A stretch of DNA of 64,000 bases, from positions 86,701-150,700 of the forward strand of contig ONAZ01000001.1 of assembly GCA_900315945.1 (NCBI GenBank), given 5' to 3'. The position numbers were made by a program, and so were the translations under genes. Numbering within the stretch: position 1 is the first letter of the stretch; the number at the start of each line of letters is the position of its first letter. This DNA comes from an uncultured Lachnospiraceae bacterium. GTDB lineage: Bacteria > Bacillota > Clostridia > Lachnospirales > Lachnospiraceae. Below the pieces are notes generated by a model. That model did not search any database, had not been told where the DNA came from, and saw only the letters and a program-made list of their open reading frames with translations. Shown one piece after another: positions 8,293-17,298 of the stretch.

Positions 8293-10722
8293 ATGAATAA
8301 TAAAGTATATAAGACACTAGAATACTACAAAATAATAAATATGCTAGAGGCTCAGGCCACAAGCGAAGCAGGGAAAAAGATTGCACACAAACTTACTCCT
8401 ATTCACAATTTAGAGAAATTAGAATTAATGCAACAGGAGACAAAAGATGCCCTTGATAGGATTATGAAATATGGTTCTATTAGTTTTCAGGGAATTGTTG
8501 ACATTAATGAATACGCTTCCAGGTTAGAATCAGAAGGCTCTCTAACAAGCGAAGAACTCCTCCGCATTGCAAGTCATATAGCATGTGGACTTAATGCACT
8601 TCGCTTCAATTCTAGCAAACAAGACGACGAAAAGCGGGATACACTTGATCCTTATTTTGAAAGCCTTTCTCCCCTAAATGATTTGCATAAAGAAATAACA
8701 AGATGTATTATTGCCGAAAATGAAATTGCAAGTAATGCATCTTCCACACTTTCAGATATTAGGAGAAAGAAAATTGCTACATCAGAGAAAATTCGTTCTA
8801 CCATGAACAAGCAATTATCATCTTTATCAGAATATCTACAGGACCAGGTTATTATCTCTAGGGGCGGACGCTTTTGTCTTAGTGTAAGAAGTGAATTCAA
8901 ATCCCGTGTACCAGGTATGGTTCACGACCAGTCTTCTTCAGGCCAAACTCTATTTATTGAGCCTATGAATGTTGTTGATATGAACAATTCCATCCGCGAA
9001 TTAGAACTTGCAGAAGATGAAGAAATACATAGAATTCTTGCTGTTCTATCTAATGAATGTGGTGAACATATTCAAGAATTAATCATGAACTATGAGGCTA
9101 TGTCTAGGCTTGACTTTATCTTTGCAAAAGGAAAACTGGCATCAGAAATGAATGCTATGAAACCAAACTTTAATACCAAGGGAATTATCAATCTTAAAGG
9201 TGCTCGTCATCCTCTTCTTGATAAAGATAGCTGCATCCCCATTGATATACTACTTGGGGAGGACTATGATTTGCTTATAATAACTGGCCCTAACACTGGT
9301 GGTAAAACAGTATCATTGAAAACTTGTGGTCTCCTTACATTAATGGGACAAAGTGGTCTTCATATTCCTGCGAAGGACAATTCAATGCTTGCAATTTTCG
9401 AAAATGTGTATGCAGACATTGGGGATGAGCAATCAATTGAGCAATCACTATCAACATTTTCATCTCATATGACTAACATTGTACGGATCCTAGATGGTGT
9501 TCGTTCTTGCAAGGAAGCAAATCACAATGTACTATGTCTCTTCGACGAGTTATGTGCAGGAACAGATCCTGCCGAAGGTGCGGCTCTTGCAACAGCAATC
9601 TTAGAACATCTTCATATGGAAAATGTTAAGACTATGGCTACAACTCATTATAGCGAATTAAAATTATATGCCATATCAACTCCAGGTGTTGAAAATGCTT
9701 CACTAGAATTCTCACTTGATACACTATCGCCGACATATAAATTATTGTATGGAATTCCTGGAAAAAGTAACGCATTTGCAATATCTAAGAAACTCGGGCT
9801 ATCAAATGATATTATCGAAGATGCCAAAAACCAAATATCCGAAGACAACAAATCATTTGAAGATATTATAATAGATATAGAATCCAAACGAGTTCAGATA
9901 GAGAAAGATTCTCTTGAAGCTTCCGAAGCAAAAAAGAAAGCTGCCTCTATTGAAAAAGATCTAGAGAATAGATTAGAAAAATTAAACAATCAGAAGAAGC
10001 GCATTCTTGATGAAGCCAACAGCGAAGCCGCTCGTATTCTATCAAACGCCAAATCAAGTGCTGATGAGGCAATAAGAAACATTAACAAATATGGAAATGC
10101 CAATGGGGACATTAAAAAGCTAGAAAAAGAGCGTTCAAATCTTGGAACAAAGGCAAAAAAAGCAAGAGAAAAAGCAAGTATAAAAAAGCCTATCGAGAAT
10201 AACAATGTACCAAAGAACCTAAGAATAGGTGATGCAGTCAAAGTTCTTAGCATGAACATGAAAGGCACAGTTCATTCTCTTCCTAATGATAAAGGTGAAC
10301 TTCAAGTTCAAATGGGCATTATGAAATCAAATGTGAATATCAAAGATCTTGTTCTTATAGAAGAAAGAGATGAGCTTGCTGAAAAGTATGGATACGCCAA
10401 TAGAAAAGTAAAGAACAACAAGAAGAAAAGTAATGTAACGATCAACAAAAAAGGAAGTATTAACAGCAAGTCTGCTAATACCTCCTATGAGATCAAATTA
10501 CTTGGTATGACAAGCGACGAAGCAATTGCTACGCTAGATAAATACTTAGACGACGCTTACCTTGCTCACATTCCTGTTGTTCGTGTAGTTCATGGCAAAG
10601 GCACCGGAGTGCTTCGAAGCGCTGTTCATAATTATCTAAAAAAGCATCCTCACGTAGAAGAATACCATTTAGGTGAATTTGGTGAGGGTGATGCCGGTGT
10701 AACAATTGTTACATTCAAATAA
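8293..10722 (+). CDS. mutS2: Endonuclease MutS2
   Basis: 809 residues, close to the usual 780-800. MutS2 binds branched DNA and stalled/collided ribosomes in Firmicutes; it suppresses homologous recombination and acts in ribosome rescue. Seen: core helices and lever region with the KKIATSEKIRSTMNKQL segment, Walker A GPNTGGKTVSLKT near residue 335, Walker B LCLFDELCAGTDPAEGAAL, a long charged coiled coil (about 515-640), a KOW-like segment (LRIGDAVKVLSMNMKGTV), and a C-terminal Smr nuclease domain (ELKLLGM-like start, VVHGKGTGVLR). It is the only plus-strand gene in the first 45 kb. Its stop lies four bases from the end of the convergent HTH gene. Confidence 0.95.
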   Translation: MNNKVYKTLEYYKIINMLEAQATSEAGKKIAHKLTPIHNLEKLELMQQETKDALDRIMKYGSISFQGIVDINEYASRLESEGSLTSEELLRIASHIACGLNALRFNSSKQDDEKRDTLDPYFESLSPLNDLHKEITRCIIAENEIASNASSTLSDIRRKKIATSEKIRSTMNKQLSSLSEYLQDQVIISRGGRFCLSVRSEFKSRVPGMVHDQSSSGQTLFIEPMNVVDMNNSIRELELAEDEEIHRILAVLSNECGEHIQELIMNYEAMSRLDFIFAKGKLASEMNAMKPNFNTKGIINLKGARHPLLDKDSCIPIDILLGEDYDLLIITGPNTGGKTVSLKTCGLLTLMGQSGLHIPAKDNSMLAIFENVYADIGDEQSIEQSLSTFSSHMTNIVRILDGVRSCKEANHNVLCLFDELCAGTDPAEGAALATAILEHLHMENVKTMATTHYSELKLYAISTPGVENASLEFSLDTLSPTYKLLYGIPGKSNAFAISKKLGLSNDIIEDAKNQISEDNKSFEDIIIDIESKRVQIEKDSLEASEAKKKAASIEKDLENRLEKLNNQKKRILDEANSEAARILSNAKSSADEAIRNINKYGNANGDIKKLEKERSNLGTKAKKAREKASIKKPIENNNVPKNLRIGDAVKVLSMNMKGTVHSLPNDKGELQVQMGIMKSNVNIKDLVLIEERDELAEKYGYANRKVKNNKKKSNVTINKKGSINSKSANTSYEIKLLGMTSDEAIATLDKYLDDAYLAHIPVVRVVHGKGTGVLRSAVHNYLKKHPHVEEYHLGEFGEGDAGVTIVTFK

Positions 10723-10726
10723 CCAA

Positions 10727-11401
10727 TTATTCCATCAAATCTCTCACATCACATCTTAATGCACTTGAGAGATTAACAAGATAAATTGCTTTTGCATTAT
10801 TAATATTCTTTCTCTTCTGTTCATATTGTTGAAGAGTTCTAAGGGGAACTTGGGATAGCTTTGCAAGCTCACTCTGAGATAATCCCATTAGTTCTCTTCT
10901 AACCTTAAGCTTGGCTACACTACTTGCTTCCTTCATCATCTCATCAAGTCTAATGTTAATCATAAGTGTGTCTGCATCTTTGAAACCATCATAGAGAGAC
11001 ATAACATTTTCAATAGGAACACATCTGTCAAATTCAGCGAATGAAATATTCTTCTCCCAAGTATACTCCACAATAACTTTTCCAGCCCAGTATTCTCGGG
11101 AATTAACATTGATGATAGCATCATTAAGGTGCTGATTAAAGGCAGGATCAGATGCTTTCTTTACATGAATAAAATTAGAATTATTCATAGCATAGCATAC
11201 AACGTATTCCGCCAATTCTACGCCTCCGAGAGTACATACTGTGTAGGCATCACCCCTGTTTAACTTTTCTGACATATCTGAAGCCAGGAACATATTGTAG
11301 AATTCCCTAACACCAAATTCAAGAGTGTTAATTCCACAATCCAGCATGGCGCCAATATTACTTTGTACATTACTTAGATAATTACTATTATAAGCTCCCA
11401 T
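10727..11401 (-). CDS. HTH protein paired with ART-like gene (probable antitoxin/regulator)
   Basis: 224 residues. The C-terminal 60 residues are an XRE-type helix-turn-helix (MGLSQSELAKLSQVPLRTLQQYEQ). The N-terminal 160 residues contain no motif I know but include a VVEYTWEKNISFAEFD segment conserved-looking with small antitoxin-like proteins. It starts one base after the stop of the ART-like gene, whose end supplies the AAGGAGG, so the two are translationally coupled. The pair looks like a toxin-antitoxin module in which this protein neutralises and autoregulates; that role is inferred from arrangement only. Confidence 0.55.
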   Translation of the reverse strand: MGAYNSNYLSNVQSNIGAMLDCGINTLEFGVREFYNMFLASDMSEKLNRGDAYTVCTLGGVELAEYVVCYAMNNSNFIHVKKASDPAFNQHLNDAIINVNSREYWAGKVIVEYTWEKNISFAEFDRCVPIENVMSLYDGFKDADTLMINIRLDEMMKEASSVAKLKVRRELMGLSQSELAKLSQVPLRTLQQYEQKRKNINNAKAIYLVNLSSALRCDVRDLME

Positions 11402-11402
11402 A

Positions 11403-12047
11403 CTATCTCATCCCCTCCTTAATAATATCAGCTACATATACATCACCATTTCTAGCAGGTGCATTAAGCCTCTTATTGTAACCCTCTAATTTCTTAGCAT
11501 ATGTCATATCTTTTCTTGGATAAACTTCACTTGAAGAAACGAACTTTGCTCCAGTAAACTCAAGATCGTCGATTATATCTTCTTTTAGAATCGCATATTG
11601 AACCTCACCCACATTAAGCATACGACAAAGATTTCTATAGCTCAAATTACCATTTATGAAATCAGTTGCTACTCTGGTATAAACCCCATCACATCTACAA
11701 CCAATAACAATATCATAGTCACCCATTGGTGCTAAGTTATCTATCAAATATCTCTTTGCAGAAAGAGCATCAATAGATGTCGCATCAATAGAACGATTAG
11801 CTGCAAATATACCTGCCCAATTAAGTGGACTGTATTTCTCATCTCTTAGATCTAATACGTTATACTTATCCAAATCTATATTATAAGAACTAACGTATCC
11901 GTCCTGGCCTAGTGATACTGCATACTCTTCAGCCTTTGTTTCATCATCTGTCAGATAAAACCCCTGACCCAGACCACAAGCATATCTAATCATATCTGTT
12001 GTAGGACGTTCTATAATCTTTTTACTACCATGATATAAAGTAATCAT
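11403..12047 (-). CDS. DUF3990-family ART-like protein (probable toxin of a TA pair)
   Basis: 214 residues. The start at 12047 is chosen because GGGAGG sits six bases upstream; an earlier ATG at 12065 has no ribosome binding site. The N-terminus MITLYHGSKK and GQGFYLTDD are the signature of DUF3990, a family placed with ADP-ribosyltransferase-like folds. No signal peptide, so it acts inside the cell. Coupling to an HTH protein immediately downstream suggests a two-gene stress or anti-phage module. Catalytic activity is not demonstrated by the sequence, although the His in YHGS and the GFYLT block fit the fold. Confidence 0.62.
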   Translation of the reverse strand: MITLYHGSKKIIERPTTDMIRYACGLGQGFYLTDDETKAEEYAVSLGQDGYVSSYNIDLDKYNVLDLRDEKYSPLNWAGIFAANRSIDATSIDALSAKRYLIDNLAPMGDYDIVIGCRCDGVYTRVATDFINGNLSYRNLCRMLNVGEVQYAILKEDIIDDLEFTGAKFVSSSEVYPRKDMTYAKKLEGYNKRLNAPARNGDVYVADIIKEGMR

Positions 12048-12145
12048 ACCTTGCCTCCCATACATATTTTTTGATTATAAAAATCAGATAATACATTTTA
12101 CATGCTCCTCTAGGAGTATATATGTATCATACATCGTTTATTATT

Positions 12146-14023
12146 CTACTTCAAGTACCTATCCGGAACATTAGTCATAATTACGTCTGCGCCAAATACT
12201 GCATATTTATCTAAATCGCATTCCTTTAATCTTCTTGTCTGACCAAATAAAGGCTCTGTACCATTCCACATTCTTACAGGAATACCCGCTTCTTTAATTC
12301 GATTAACTGTGTCCATATTAACAGTCATACCTGCACTTCCTGGATGAACTCCATCAGCTCCAACTCTTACCATTCCTTCTATACATTTGAGCATATCTGC
12401 ATCAAGGGTTGCTGTCTGTGCCGCAGGATCAATATCCTTAACTACTGCTAACGAGTCATGATTAAACGAAGAATAAATTATATTCTCTTGCAACTTATAT
12501 TCTGCCACAAGTTCTATCACCTTTTTTTCCATTCCTTCATACGGATATACACTATTCTTTAGTTCGATATTAAGAATAAGACCATTTTCATCACAATATG
12601 GTTTCAACAAATCGAACACTTCCTTAAGTGTAGGTATCTGCAAATGATTACCTTCTTCATCTACAAATGGAGCATCATTACCAGAAGGTGTAATAGATAG
12701 TTTCTTAAGTTCCGATAATGTGTAGTCTCGGACATATCCTTTTCCATTAGTTGTTCTATCTATTTCTTCGTCATGAATAACAACAATCTCGCCATCTTTG
12801 GTAAGCTGCACATCAAATTCTATACCTTTAATTCCATCAACGTTAGCTGCCTTCTCAAAAGATAGTAAAGTATTCTCTGGATACTCATAGCTACTACCCC
12901 TATGGGCGTATATATCTGGCTTCTTTAACTGGCTTGGCTCTTCATAGCCTGTAATTCTAAGAAGTTCTTTCTTATTAGCTAAGAAGGATTCGAATTGATA
13001 TGCCATCCAAATAGTTTCTTGTGGCGATAAGGATGCTATAGATTCAAGTTCACACCACACATCTTCATTATCTACTTCTACAGGTGCTTCTCCCGCTTTA
13101 CTCTTATCTAATGTCTCACAAGCATTTCTAAATGCTGTAATCTCGTATCGTAGACCACTACCTTCAAATAAAGATTCATACACTTCTACTTTATTTGGAT
13201 CTTCGTGATGTACTTCAATTCTATTCGTAAGCCACCAAGGAGATGGTACTTTAATATATCCATTTTCTCCTGCAATAATAAGCTCTCCTTCTGACTTAAC
13301 TCCGAGTCCTGTCTTAGCAGTAGCAGTTCCAAATCTATAAGAGAAACAGCTCTTGGTATATGAATCATTGCCGTTGGCACTAGGAAGCGACCAGTTGTAG
13401 CTTTCTAAACTCTCTGTACCCATAATCTTTGCAATTGGAAATAGAACGTAGCTTCCTAATTCAACAAAGCTTCCTGCAGCGCTACCCCACATTTCTCGAC
13501 CTGAAGAAGAGCCAATCTTGGTAAATGTTGCTTCAACATCATAAGGTTGACCTATAACTCCATTCTCGATTAATTGTATAAGACCAGAAAACCCTGGACA
13601 GTATGCAGTCTTAATTGCCTCCATACACATCACTTCTTTTTCTCTAGCCAATTCAAAAACAGACACTGCATCATCACCAGACAAAGCAAACGGCTTTTCG
13701 CAAAGCACATGCTTTCCTGCATTTATTGCATCTCTCATATCAGATACATGATACTCGTGGGGCGAAGCAACATATACAGCATCGCAGACTTTATACATAT
13801 CTTCTTTTATATCAGTAAAAAGAATCTTAGTAGTCTCAAGAGCCTTTGCCTCAAGTGCAGTATCGAGATCTGCCGTCCCTTCTATATGATTTTTCTCTGC
13901 AAAGAATAGAACAGATTCAATGTGTGGATTATAGATAGCTGAAACTTCTACATTATTAACTGTCTCAACTTCACTTATAAATCTGCTAACTATTCTTCCC
14001 GTTCCAATAATTCCAATACGCAT
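12146..14023 (-). CDS. Gfo/Idh/MocA oxidoreductase fused to glycerophosphodiester phosphodiesterase
   Basis: 625 residues with two enzymes in one chain. Residues 1-365: NAD(P)-dependent oxidoreductase with the GIIGTGRIVSRF nucleotide loop and the family motif AGKHVLCEKPFAL; MEAIKTAYCPGF follows. Residues 371-625: a GDPD TIM barrel with AHRGSSYEYPENTLLSFEKA, IEFDVQLTKDGEIVVIHDE and NIELKN, i.e. the two His and acidic metal ligands are present. The oxidoreductase half closely resembles that of the cytidylyltransferase fusion at 53971-55320. The fusion suggests that a phosphodiester is cut and its alcohol or aldehyde product oxidised or reduced; the true substrate is unknown. AAGGAG precedes the ATG. 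Confidence 0.85.
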   Translation of the reverse strand: MRIGIIGTGRIVSRFISEVETVNNVEVSAIYNPHIESVLFFAEKNHIEGTADLDTALEAKALETTKILFTDIKEDMYKVCDAVYVASPHEYHVSDMRDAINAGKHVLCEKPFALSGDDAVSVFELAREKEVMCMEAIKTAYCPGFSGLIQLIENGVIGQPYDVEATFTKIGSSSGREMWGSAAGSFVELGSYVLFPIAKIMGTESLESYNWSLPSANGNDSYTKSCFSYRFGTATAKTGLGVKSEGELIIAGENGYIKVPSPWWLTNRIEVHHEDPNKVEVYESLFEGSGLRYEITAFRNACETLDKSKAGEAPVEVDNEDVWCELESIASLSPQETIWMAYQFESFLANKKELLRITGYEEPSQLKKPDIYAHRGSSYEYPENTLLSFEKAANVDGIKGIEFDVQLTKDGEIVVIHDEEIDRTTNGKGYVRDYTLSELKKLSITPSGNDAPFVDEEGNHLQIPTLKEVFDLLKPYCDENGLILNIELKNSVYPYEGMEKKVIELVAEYKLQENIIYSSFNHDSLAVVKDIDPAAQTATLDADMLKCIEGMVRVGADGVHPGSAGMTVNMDTVNRIKEAGIPVRMWNGTEPLFGQTRRLKECDLDKYAVFGADVIMTNVPDRYLK

Positions 14024-14113
14024 AATCTTCTCCTTTATACTCTAATAATAATATTTTAAAATAAAATCAAAAAAAAATCACTATTTTATTAAGTATTTTA
14101 GCATTCACATATG

Positions 14114-14144
14114 AAAAATCACTGTTTTAAAAAACAGTGATTTT
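14114..14144. terminator. Bidirectional terminator hairpin
   Basis: AAAAATCACTGTTTT pairs with AAAACAGTGATTTT with A- and T-rich flanks on both strands. It ends the Uma2 transcript arriving from the right. Nearly the same stem recurs at 21154-21189. Confidence 0.75.
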
Positions 14145-14178
14145 ATTGGTTTATAATTTATAAAGTTGTTCTAATCTT

Positions 14179-14814
14179 TTAACTATTATCCGTTCCAATA
14201 TTTCTCAGGCTAATCTTAAGCTTACCTTCGTATATCATAACAGGAATGTCATCTTCTAAACTGTATTCCATTGCTTCTTCACCCTGTTCAAAGAAGTAAC
14301 ATATGACCTTCTTCTTATCCGTATCTACCATCCAATATTCCCTAACCCCTGCATTCATATACTTCCACAACTTAAGTACACTGTCACGAAACTTAGTAGA
14401 TGGTGATAGTACTTCACATACGAAGTCAGGCGGGCCAAAGATGCAACGATTTTTGTTCTTCTTATCATCACAAAGTATTACTACATCAGGTTGCAGCATA
14501 GTCTTCTCATCGTAATCAAGTTGGACATCTATAGGGGCGGGTAGAGCCTTACATTTACCCTTGTTATTCCTAATATAATTACAAATTTGCGCCAAAACGC
14601 TCACCAAAGTTTCCTGATGGTCAACACTTGGAGACGGCATGTCATATATCACTCCATCTATCAGTTCTGCTCTTCTATCATCTGGCAAGGCATAGTAATC
14701 CTCTAAGGTCTTATTTCCATTATTAGCTCTCTCATAGGAAATTGTATCCACGTCTCCAGCGCCATAGATATACTCTTGTGATGCACTTGCCCTATCCATT
14801 TTTCTGTATTTCAT
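14179..14814 (-). CDS. Uma2-family PD-(D/E)XK endonuclease-like protein
   Basis: 211 residues. Uma2 (DUF820) proteins have a restriction-endonuclease fold and unknown biological roles. Seen: an N-terminal region (TLEDYYALPDDRRAELIDGVIY), the acidic LQPDVVILCD, EVLSPSTKFRDSVLKLWKY and the YWMVDTDKKKVICY strand, which together make up the usual active-site set. It is the last gene before the terminator at 14114. No partner with known function adjoins it. The family call is strong; the function is not known. Confidence 0.83.
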   Translation of the reverse strand: MKYRKMDRASASQEYIYGAGDVDTISYERANNGNKTLEDYYALPDDRRAELIDGVIYDMPSPSVDHQETLVSVLAQICNYIRNNKGKCKALPAPIDVQLDYDEKTMLQPDVVILCDDKKNKNRCIFGPPDFVCEVLSPSTKFRDSVLKLWKYMNAGVREYWMVDTDKKKVICYFFEQGEEAMEYSLEDDIPVMIYEGKLKISLRNIGTDNS

Positions 14815-14866
14815 ATTTGTTCCTCACATAAAATCAAGTTAAGTTTTTTCTATGCACTTTGCGTAA

Positions 14867-16249
14867 TCAAATCAACTCCGCCGGCTCCTCAGGAAGCCAA
14901 TCTATCTTATCAAACCATTTATCATCATCCCTATATACATGTGTGAAGTCAATAATACTGCCATATTTCTCAGGGAATAGATTAGCGCAGTATCTTGTAA
15001 TTGTATGATGAGGAACAATTCCTACATAGTCTGTTCCTTTAAATCGAGCCACCAACTCCTCTGCATCATAGACAAAAACCGGAAGATTAGCGTCTCTTAA
15101 TGTCAGGTAAAAATTCACAGTTTCAAATTGACGCTGCGTCCCAGCTATAGCAAAATAATATCCCGCTCTTTTTATTCTTTCTCTATATTCCTTGTCAGAT
15201 ATTTCTCCTAAACGCAGCTGCCAGTCAAGCACATCTCGATCGTTTTGAACATATAGTTCCATATGTGTACTATTCCCTCCAGGAACCACTTCCCACGGGT
15301 GTCCGCCCTGTTGTTCCCTGTTGAAGAACCACTCGTCCCATTCTCTAGGGCTTGCAAAATCAATCCCTATTCCTGCATTTAAGCCGTGACCTTTACCAGT
15401 AAGCCCTTCATCCCTACCATCTGCATAATGCATATATAGTTCTGGCAACGTATAACCTTTACACTCTTTTCCTATTGCTTCATATCCAAGTTTACATGCA
15501 CTAAAGAAGTCATTCGCTGTAAATTCCTTAATCCTTCCTATTCTTTCCTTATTGTTCTCTCCTGATTCAACAATTTCCACGAACCTATCAATTTTTTCTT
15601 GAGGCAATCCATCTTCACACCATTCTTTATGTTCTTTATCTTCTTTCCATATCTCATATCTTTTTATGACTCCAGTACGAAATTGATATGGCAAATTCTT
15701 CTCCACAAAGTCGTTATATACCCCTTCTCTTAATAATTTCATTGATTGCTCTACTGCAGGCAGAATCAATTTACATAGACAAATTGCTTCTTCTTCGTAA
15801 TATAATTCTTTTGAAGACATTGTTTTTTCTTCAAGCGTAGCAGAAATTATTCTTTCGTTTCCCAAACTCATTCCATAATATCTTAATTGTCCCTCTTTGT
15901 CCTCAGACCAAACAACAACCAATTCATACCACACAAATTCTTCGGGGTAATCACATTCCCACATCTCAACATAATCTTCATAGGTTTCTACTTCGCCATA
16001 CATTTTTAAATCTTCGAAACTATAGTAGTCCTCAATTGTTCCACGAGGAATTCTTAGCCAAATTACTTTCACCTCTTCATTTTTACTGTATGGTTTTAAC
16101 GGCTCAAGTGCTTCAAATAAAGGTTTCATTCCATTAAGAAGCGCTGGAGTAGAAAATATAGGATTTAAGTTTCTGTTATAAAAACACCTTATAAGACGAT
16201 CAATATCTGGCGCCACCATTTTATATTCTATTCCATTTATAGTTTCCAT
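14867..16249 (-). CDS. Hypothetical protein, 460 aa, downstream of XRE regulators
   Basis: I do not recognise this family. The start at 16249 has GGAGG nine bases upstream; an in-frame extension to 16339 has no ribosome binding site. The protein is acidic and Trp/Tyr-rich with no signal peptide or membrane segment. A glycine-rich central segment (TGKGHGLNAGIGIDFASP) and a conserved-looking WFFNREQQGGHPWEVVPGG stretch near residues 330-350 could be a catalytic or binding core. It follows two XRE regulators in the same direction and a palindromic operator-like site sits in its upstream region, so regulation by those proteins is plausible. Confidence 0.6.
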   Translation of the reverse strand: METINGIEYKMVAPDIDRLIRCFYNRNLNPIFSTPALLNGMKPLFEALEPLKPYSKNEEVKVIWLRIPRGTIEDYYSFEDLKMYGEVETYEDYVEMWECDYPEEFVWYELVVVWSEDKEGQLRYYGMSLGNERIISATLEEKTMSSKELYYEEEAICLCKLILPAVEQSMKLLREGVYNDFVEKNLPYQFRTGVIKRYEIWKEDKEHKEWCEDGLPQEKIDRFVEIVESGENNKERIGRIKEFTANDFFSACKLGYEAIGKECKGYTLPELYMHYADGRDEGLTGKGHGLNAGIGIDFASPREWDEWFFNREQQGGHPWEVVPGGNSTHMELYVQNDRDVLDWQLRLGEISDKEYRERIKRAGYYFAIAGTQRQFETVNFYLTLRDANLPVFVYDAEELVARFKGTDYVGIVPHHTITRYCANLFPEKYGSIIDFTHVYRDDDKWFDKIDWLPEEPAELI

Positions 16250-16300
16250 TATTAATACCTCCACGAAAAATATCCTTGACTCTTTATATATGCGATATTT

Positions 16301-16318
16301 ATATCGTTTATACGATAT
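16301..16318. promoter_or_regulatory. Palindromic operator candidate
   Basis: ATATCGT TTAT ACGATAT is a perfect inverted repeat with seven-base arms, 52 bases upstream of the 16249 start. A second smaller palindrome (GATATTTATATC, 16294-16305) overlaps its edge. Its size suits an XRE-family dimer, and two XRE genes lie just upstream. Confidence 0.45.
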
Positions 16319-16337
16319 GTGATATATAAATTTTTCC

Positions 16338-16371
16338 ATTTGTCAAGGTTTTTTACTCACTCTGACAAATG
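16338..16371. promoter_or_regulatory. Inverted repeat CATTTGTCA/TGACAAATG with -35-like TTGACA
   Basis: Nine-base arms (16338-16346 and 16363-16371) separated by 16 bases. On the minus strand the downstream arm contains TTGACA, a consensus -35 box, though no matching -10 box is found at normal spacing. It may be an operator or a weak terminator after the XRE gene. Confidence 0.35.
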
Positions 16372-16396
16372 AAAAAACTCACTTTACATTCACCTA

Positions 16397-16729
16397 TTAA
16401 TTGAGTGCATGTAAATATCCTATCAACCTATCCTTGTTGCCACGAGTTAATCCTTTGAAAGTCTCTAACAACAAGAACTCTTCTGTTCCTTCCGAAATAA
16501 TAGCATGTTCAACTTTCTTCATACCTTCTGGCATTGTATCTTGTAGCAATTCATAAGGCGACACACATAGCGCTTTACATATTACCATTATTTTGTCTGC
16601 TGACGGATTAGTGTTTTTTCTACCCCAATCACTAATAGTGCTTTGACTTATTCCTGTTGCCCTAGCAAATTCAATCTGTGTCATTCCCTTTTCATTAGCT
16701 ATTTTCCTGATTCTCTCACTGATTGTCAT
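16397..16729 (-). CDS. XRE-family transcriptional regulator
   Basis: 110 residues. The N-terminal helix-turn-helix (MTQIEFARATGISQSTISDW followed by NPSADKIMVICKALCVSPYELL) is of the Cro/CI type. The C-terminal tail is short and ends LTRGNKDRLIGYLHALN, similar to the tail of the neighbouring regulator (NQNQRDRLKGYIDSLL), so the two are paralogues. No peptidase or sensor domain. It probably represses its own operon or the 460-residue gene downstream. Confidence 0.85.
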   Translation of the reverse strand: MTISERIRKIANEKGMTQIEFARATGISQSTISDWGRKNTNPSADKIMVICKALCVSPYELLQDTMPEGMKKVEHAIISEGTEEFLLLETFKGLTRGNKDRLIGYLHALN

Positions 16730-16774
16730 ATCTATTGTCCTTCCTGATTTTTGGTATTTTGCTACTTGTATACT

Positions 16775-17098
16775 TTACATCAGAAGACTATCTATATACC
16801 CTTTCAATCTATCTCTTTGATTCTGGTTCATAGAATTATACTCTAATACTAACTGCCCTACATCAGACTCCAAATCAACACTGATTGTATCCACAGCATT
16901 GTCGTCTTGTCCAAGAATCTCATAGGGATTTGCGTCTAGCGCCTTACATATATCCATAATCTTATCAGCATTAGGCGTCTTACCCTTGCGCTTCCAGTCA
17001 CTTATTGTACTCTCAGGAACTCCTATTAACTGTGAGAATTCCTTCTGACTAATATGTCGCTCAATCATAATTCTAAAAATATTCTCTGAAATAGACAT
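16775..17098 (-). CDS. XRE-family transcriptional regulator (paralogue)
   Basis: 107 residues from the ATG at 17098, which has AGGAG four bases upstream; the ATG at 17110 touches its ribosome binding site and is less likely. The helix-turn-helix is HISQKEFSQLIGVPESTISD, and the NADKIMDICKALDANPYEILG continuation matches the next gene. Tandem duplication of a single-domain regulator is apparent. Transcribed toward the second copy. The promoter of the antisense RNA of the type I toxin locus begins about 17 bases beyond this start on the other strand. Confidence 0.85.
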   Translation of the reverse strand: MSISENIFRIMIERHISQKEFSQLIGVPESTISDWKRKGKTPNADKIMDICKALDANPYEILGQDDNAVDTISVDLESDVGQLVLEYNSMNQNQRDRLKGYIDSLLM

Positions 17099-17114
17099 AA
17101 CGCTCCTCATTCCC

Positions 17115-17143
17115 TTGAAATAATACTATTACCATGTTATTAT
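17115..17143 (+). promoter_or_regulatory. Promoter of putative antitoxin RNA
   Basis: TTGAAA (17115-17120), exactly 17 bases, TATTAT (17138-17143) on the plus strand. The predicted start is at about 17150, opposite the 3' end of the toxin mRNA. Confidence 0.65.
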
Positions 17144-17149
17144 AAATAT

Positions 17150-17242
17150 ATAAGAGAGATGTCGCGACAAGCGGTTGGCTCAACAATTAACGTGAAATGA
17201 GTTATTCTCAATTACCGCTACTTTGCCGAGTGGCGGTTTTTT
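17150..17242 (+). ncRNA. Putative antisense antitoxin RNA of a type I TA locus
   Basis: About 90 nt, bounded by the promoter at 17115-17143 and a terminator formed by ACCGCTACT (17214-17222) and AGTGGCGGT with a following T-run. It is fully complementary to the 3' half of the convergent toxin transcript, including the last codons. This geometry (convergent, 3'-overlapping) is that of TxpA/RatA-type systems. Expression is predicted, not shown. Confidence 0.6.
17214..17240 (+). terminator. Terminator of the antisense RNA
   Basis: ACCGCTACT, loop TTGCCG, AGTGGCGGT, then TTTTTT on the plus strand. It lies inside the 3' end of the toxin coding sequence on the other strand. Confidence 0.7.
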
Positions 17243-17298
17243 CTTTGTTTTACTATAATAGTTACAGTAAACTCAAAAATATGAAAAGTAATTCTCAT
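17218..17298 (-). CDS. 26-residue putative type I toxin peptide
   Basis: A tiny ORF with one of the best ribosome binding sites in the window (AAAGGAGGTGAG, seven bases from the ATG). The peptide starts MRITFHIFEFTVTIIVKQ, a short alternating hydrophobic stretch, and ends with a basic RKNRHSAK tail: the shape of a membrane-active type I toxin. A consensus promoter stands upstream and a convergent antisense RNA covers its 3' end. The 5' and 3' ends of the mRNA are complementary in two blocks (11 and 10 bp), which could sequester the leader as in other type I toxin mRNAs. I cannot assign it to a named toxin family. Confidence 0.65.
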   Translation of the reverse strand: MRITFHIFEFTVTIIVKQRKNRHSAK

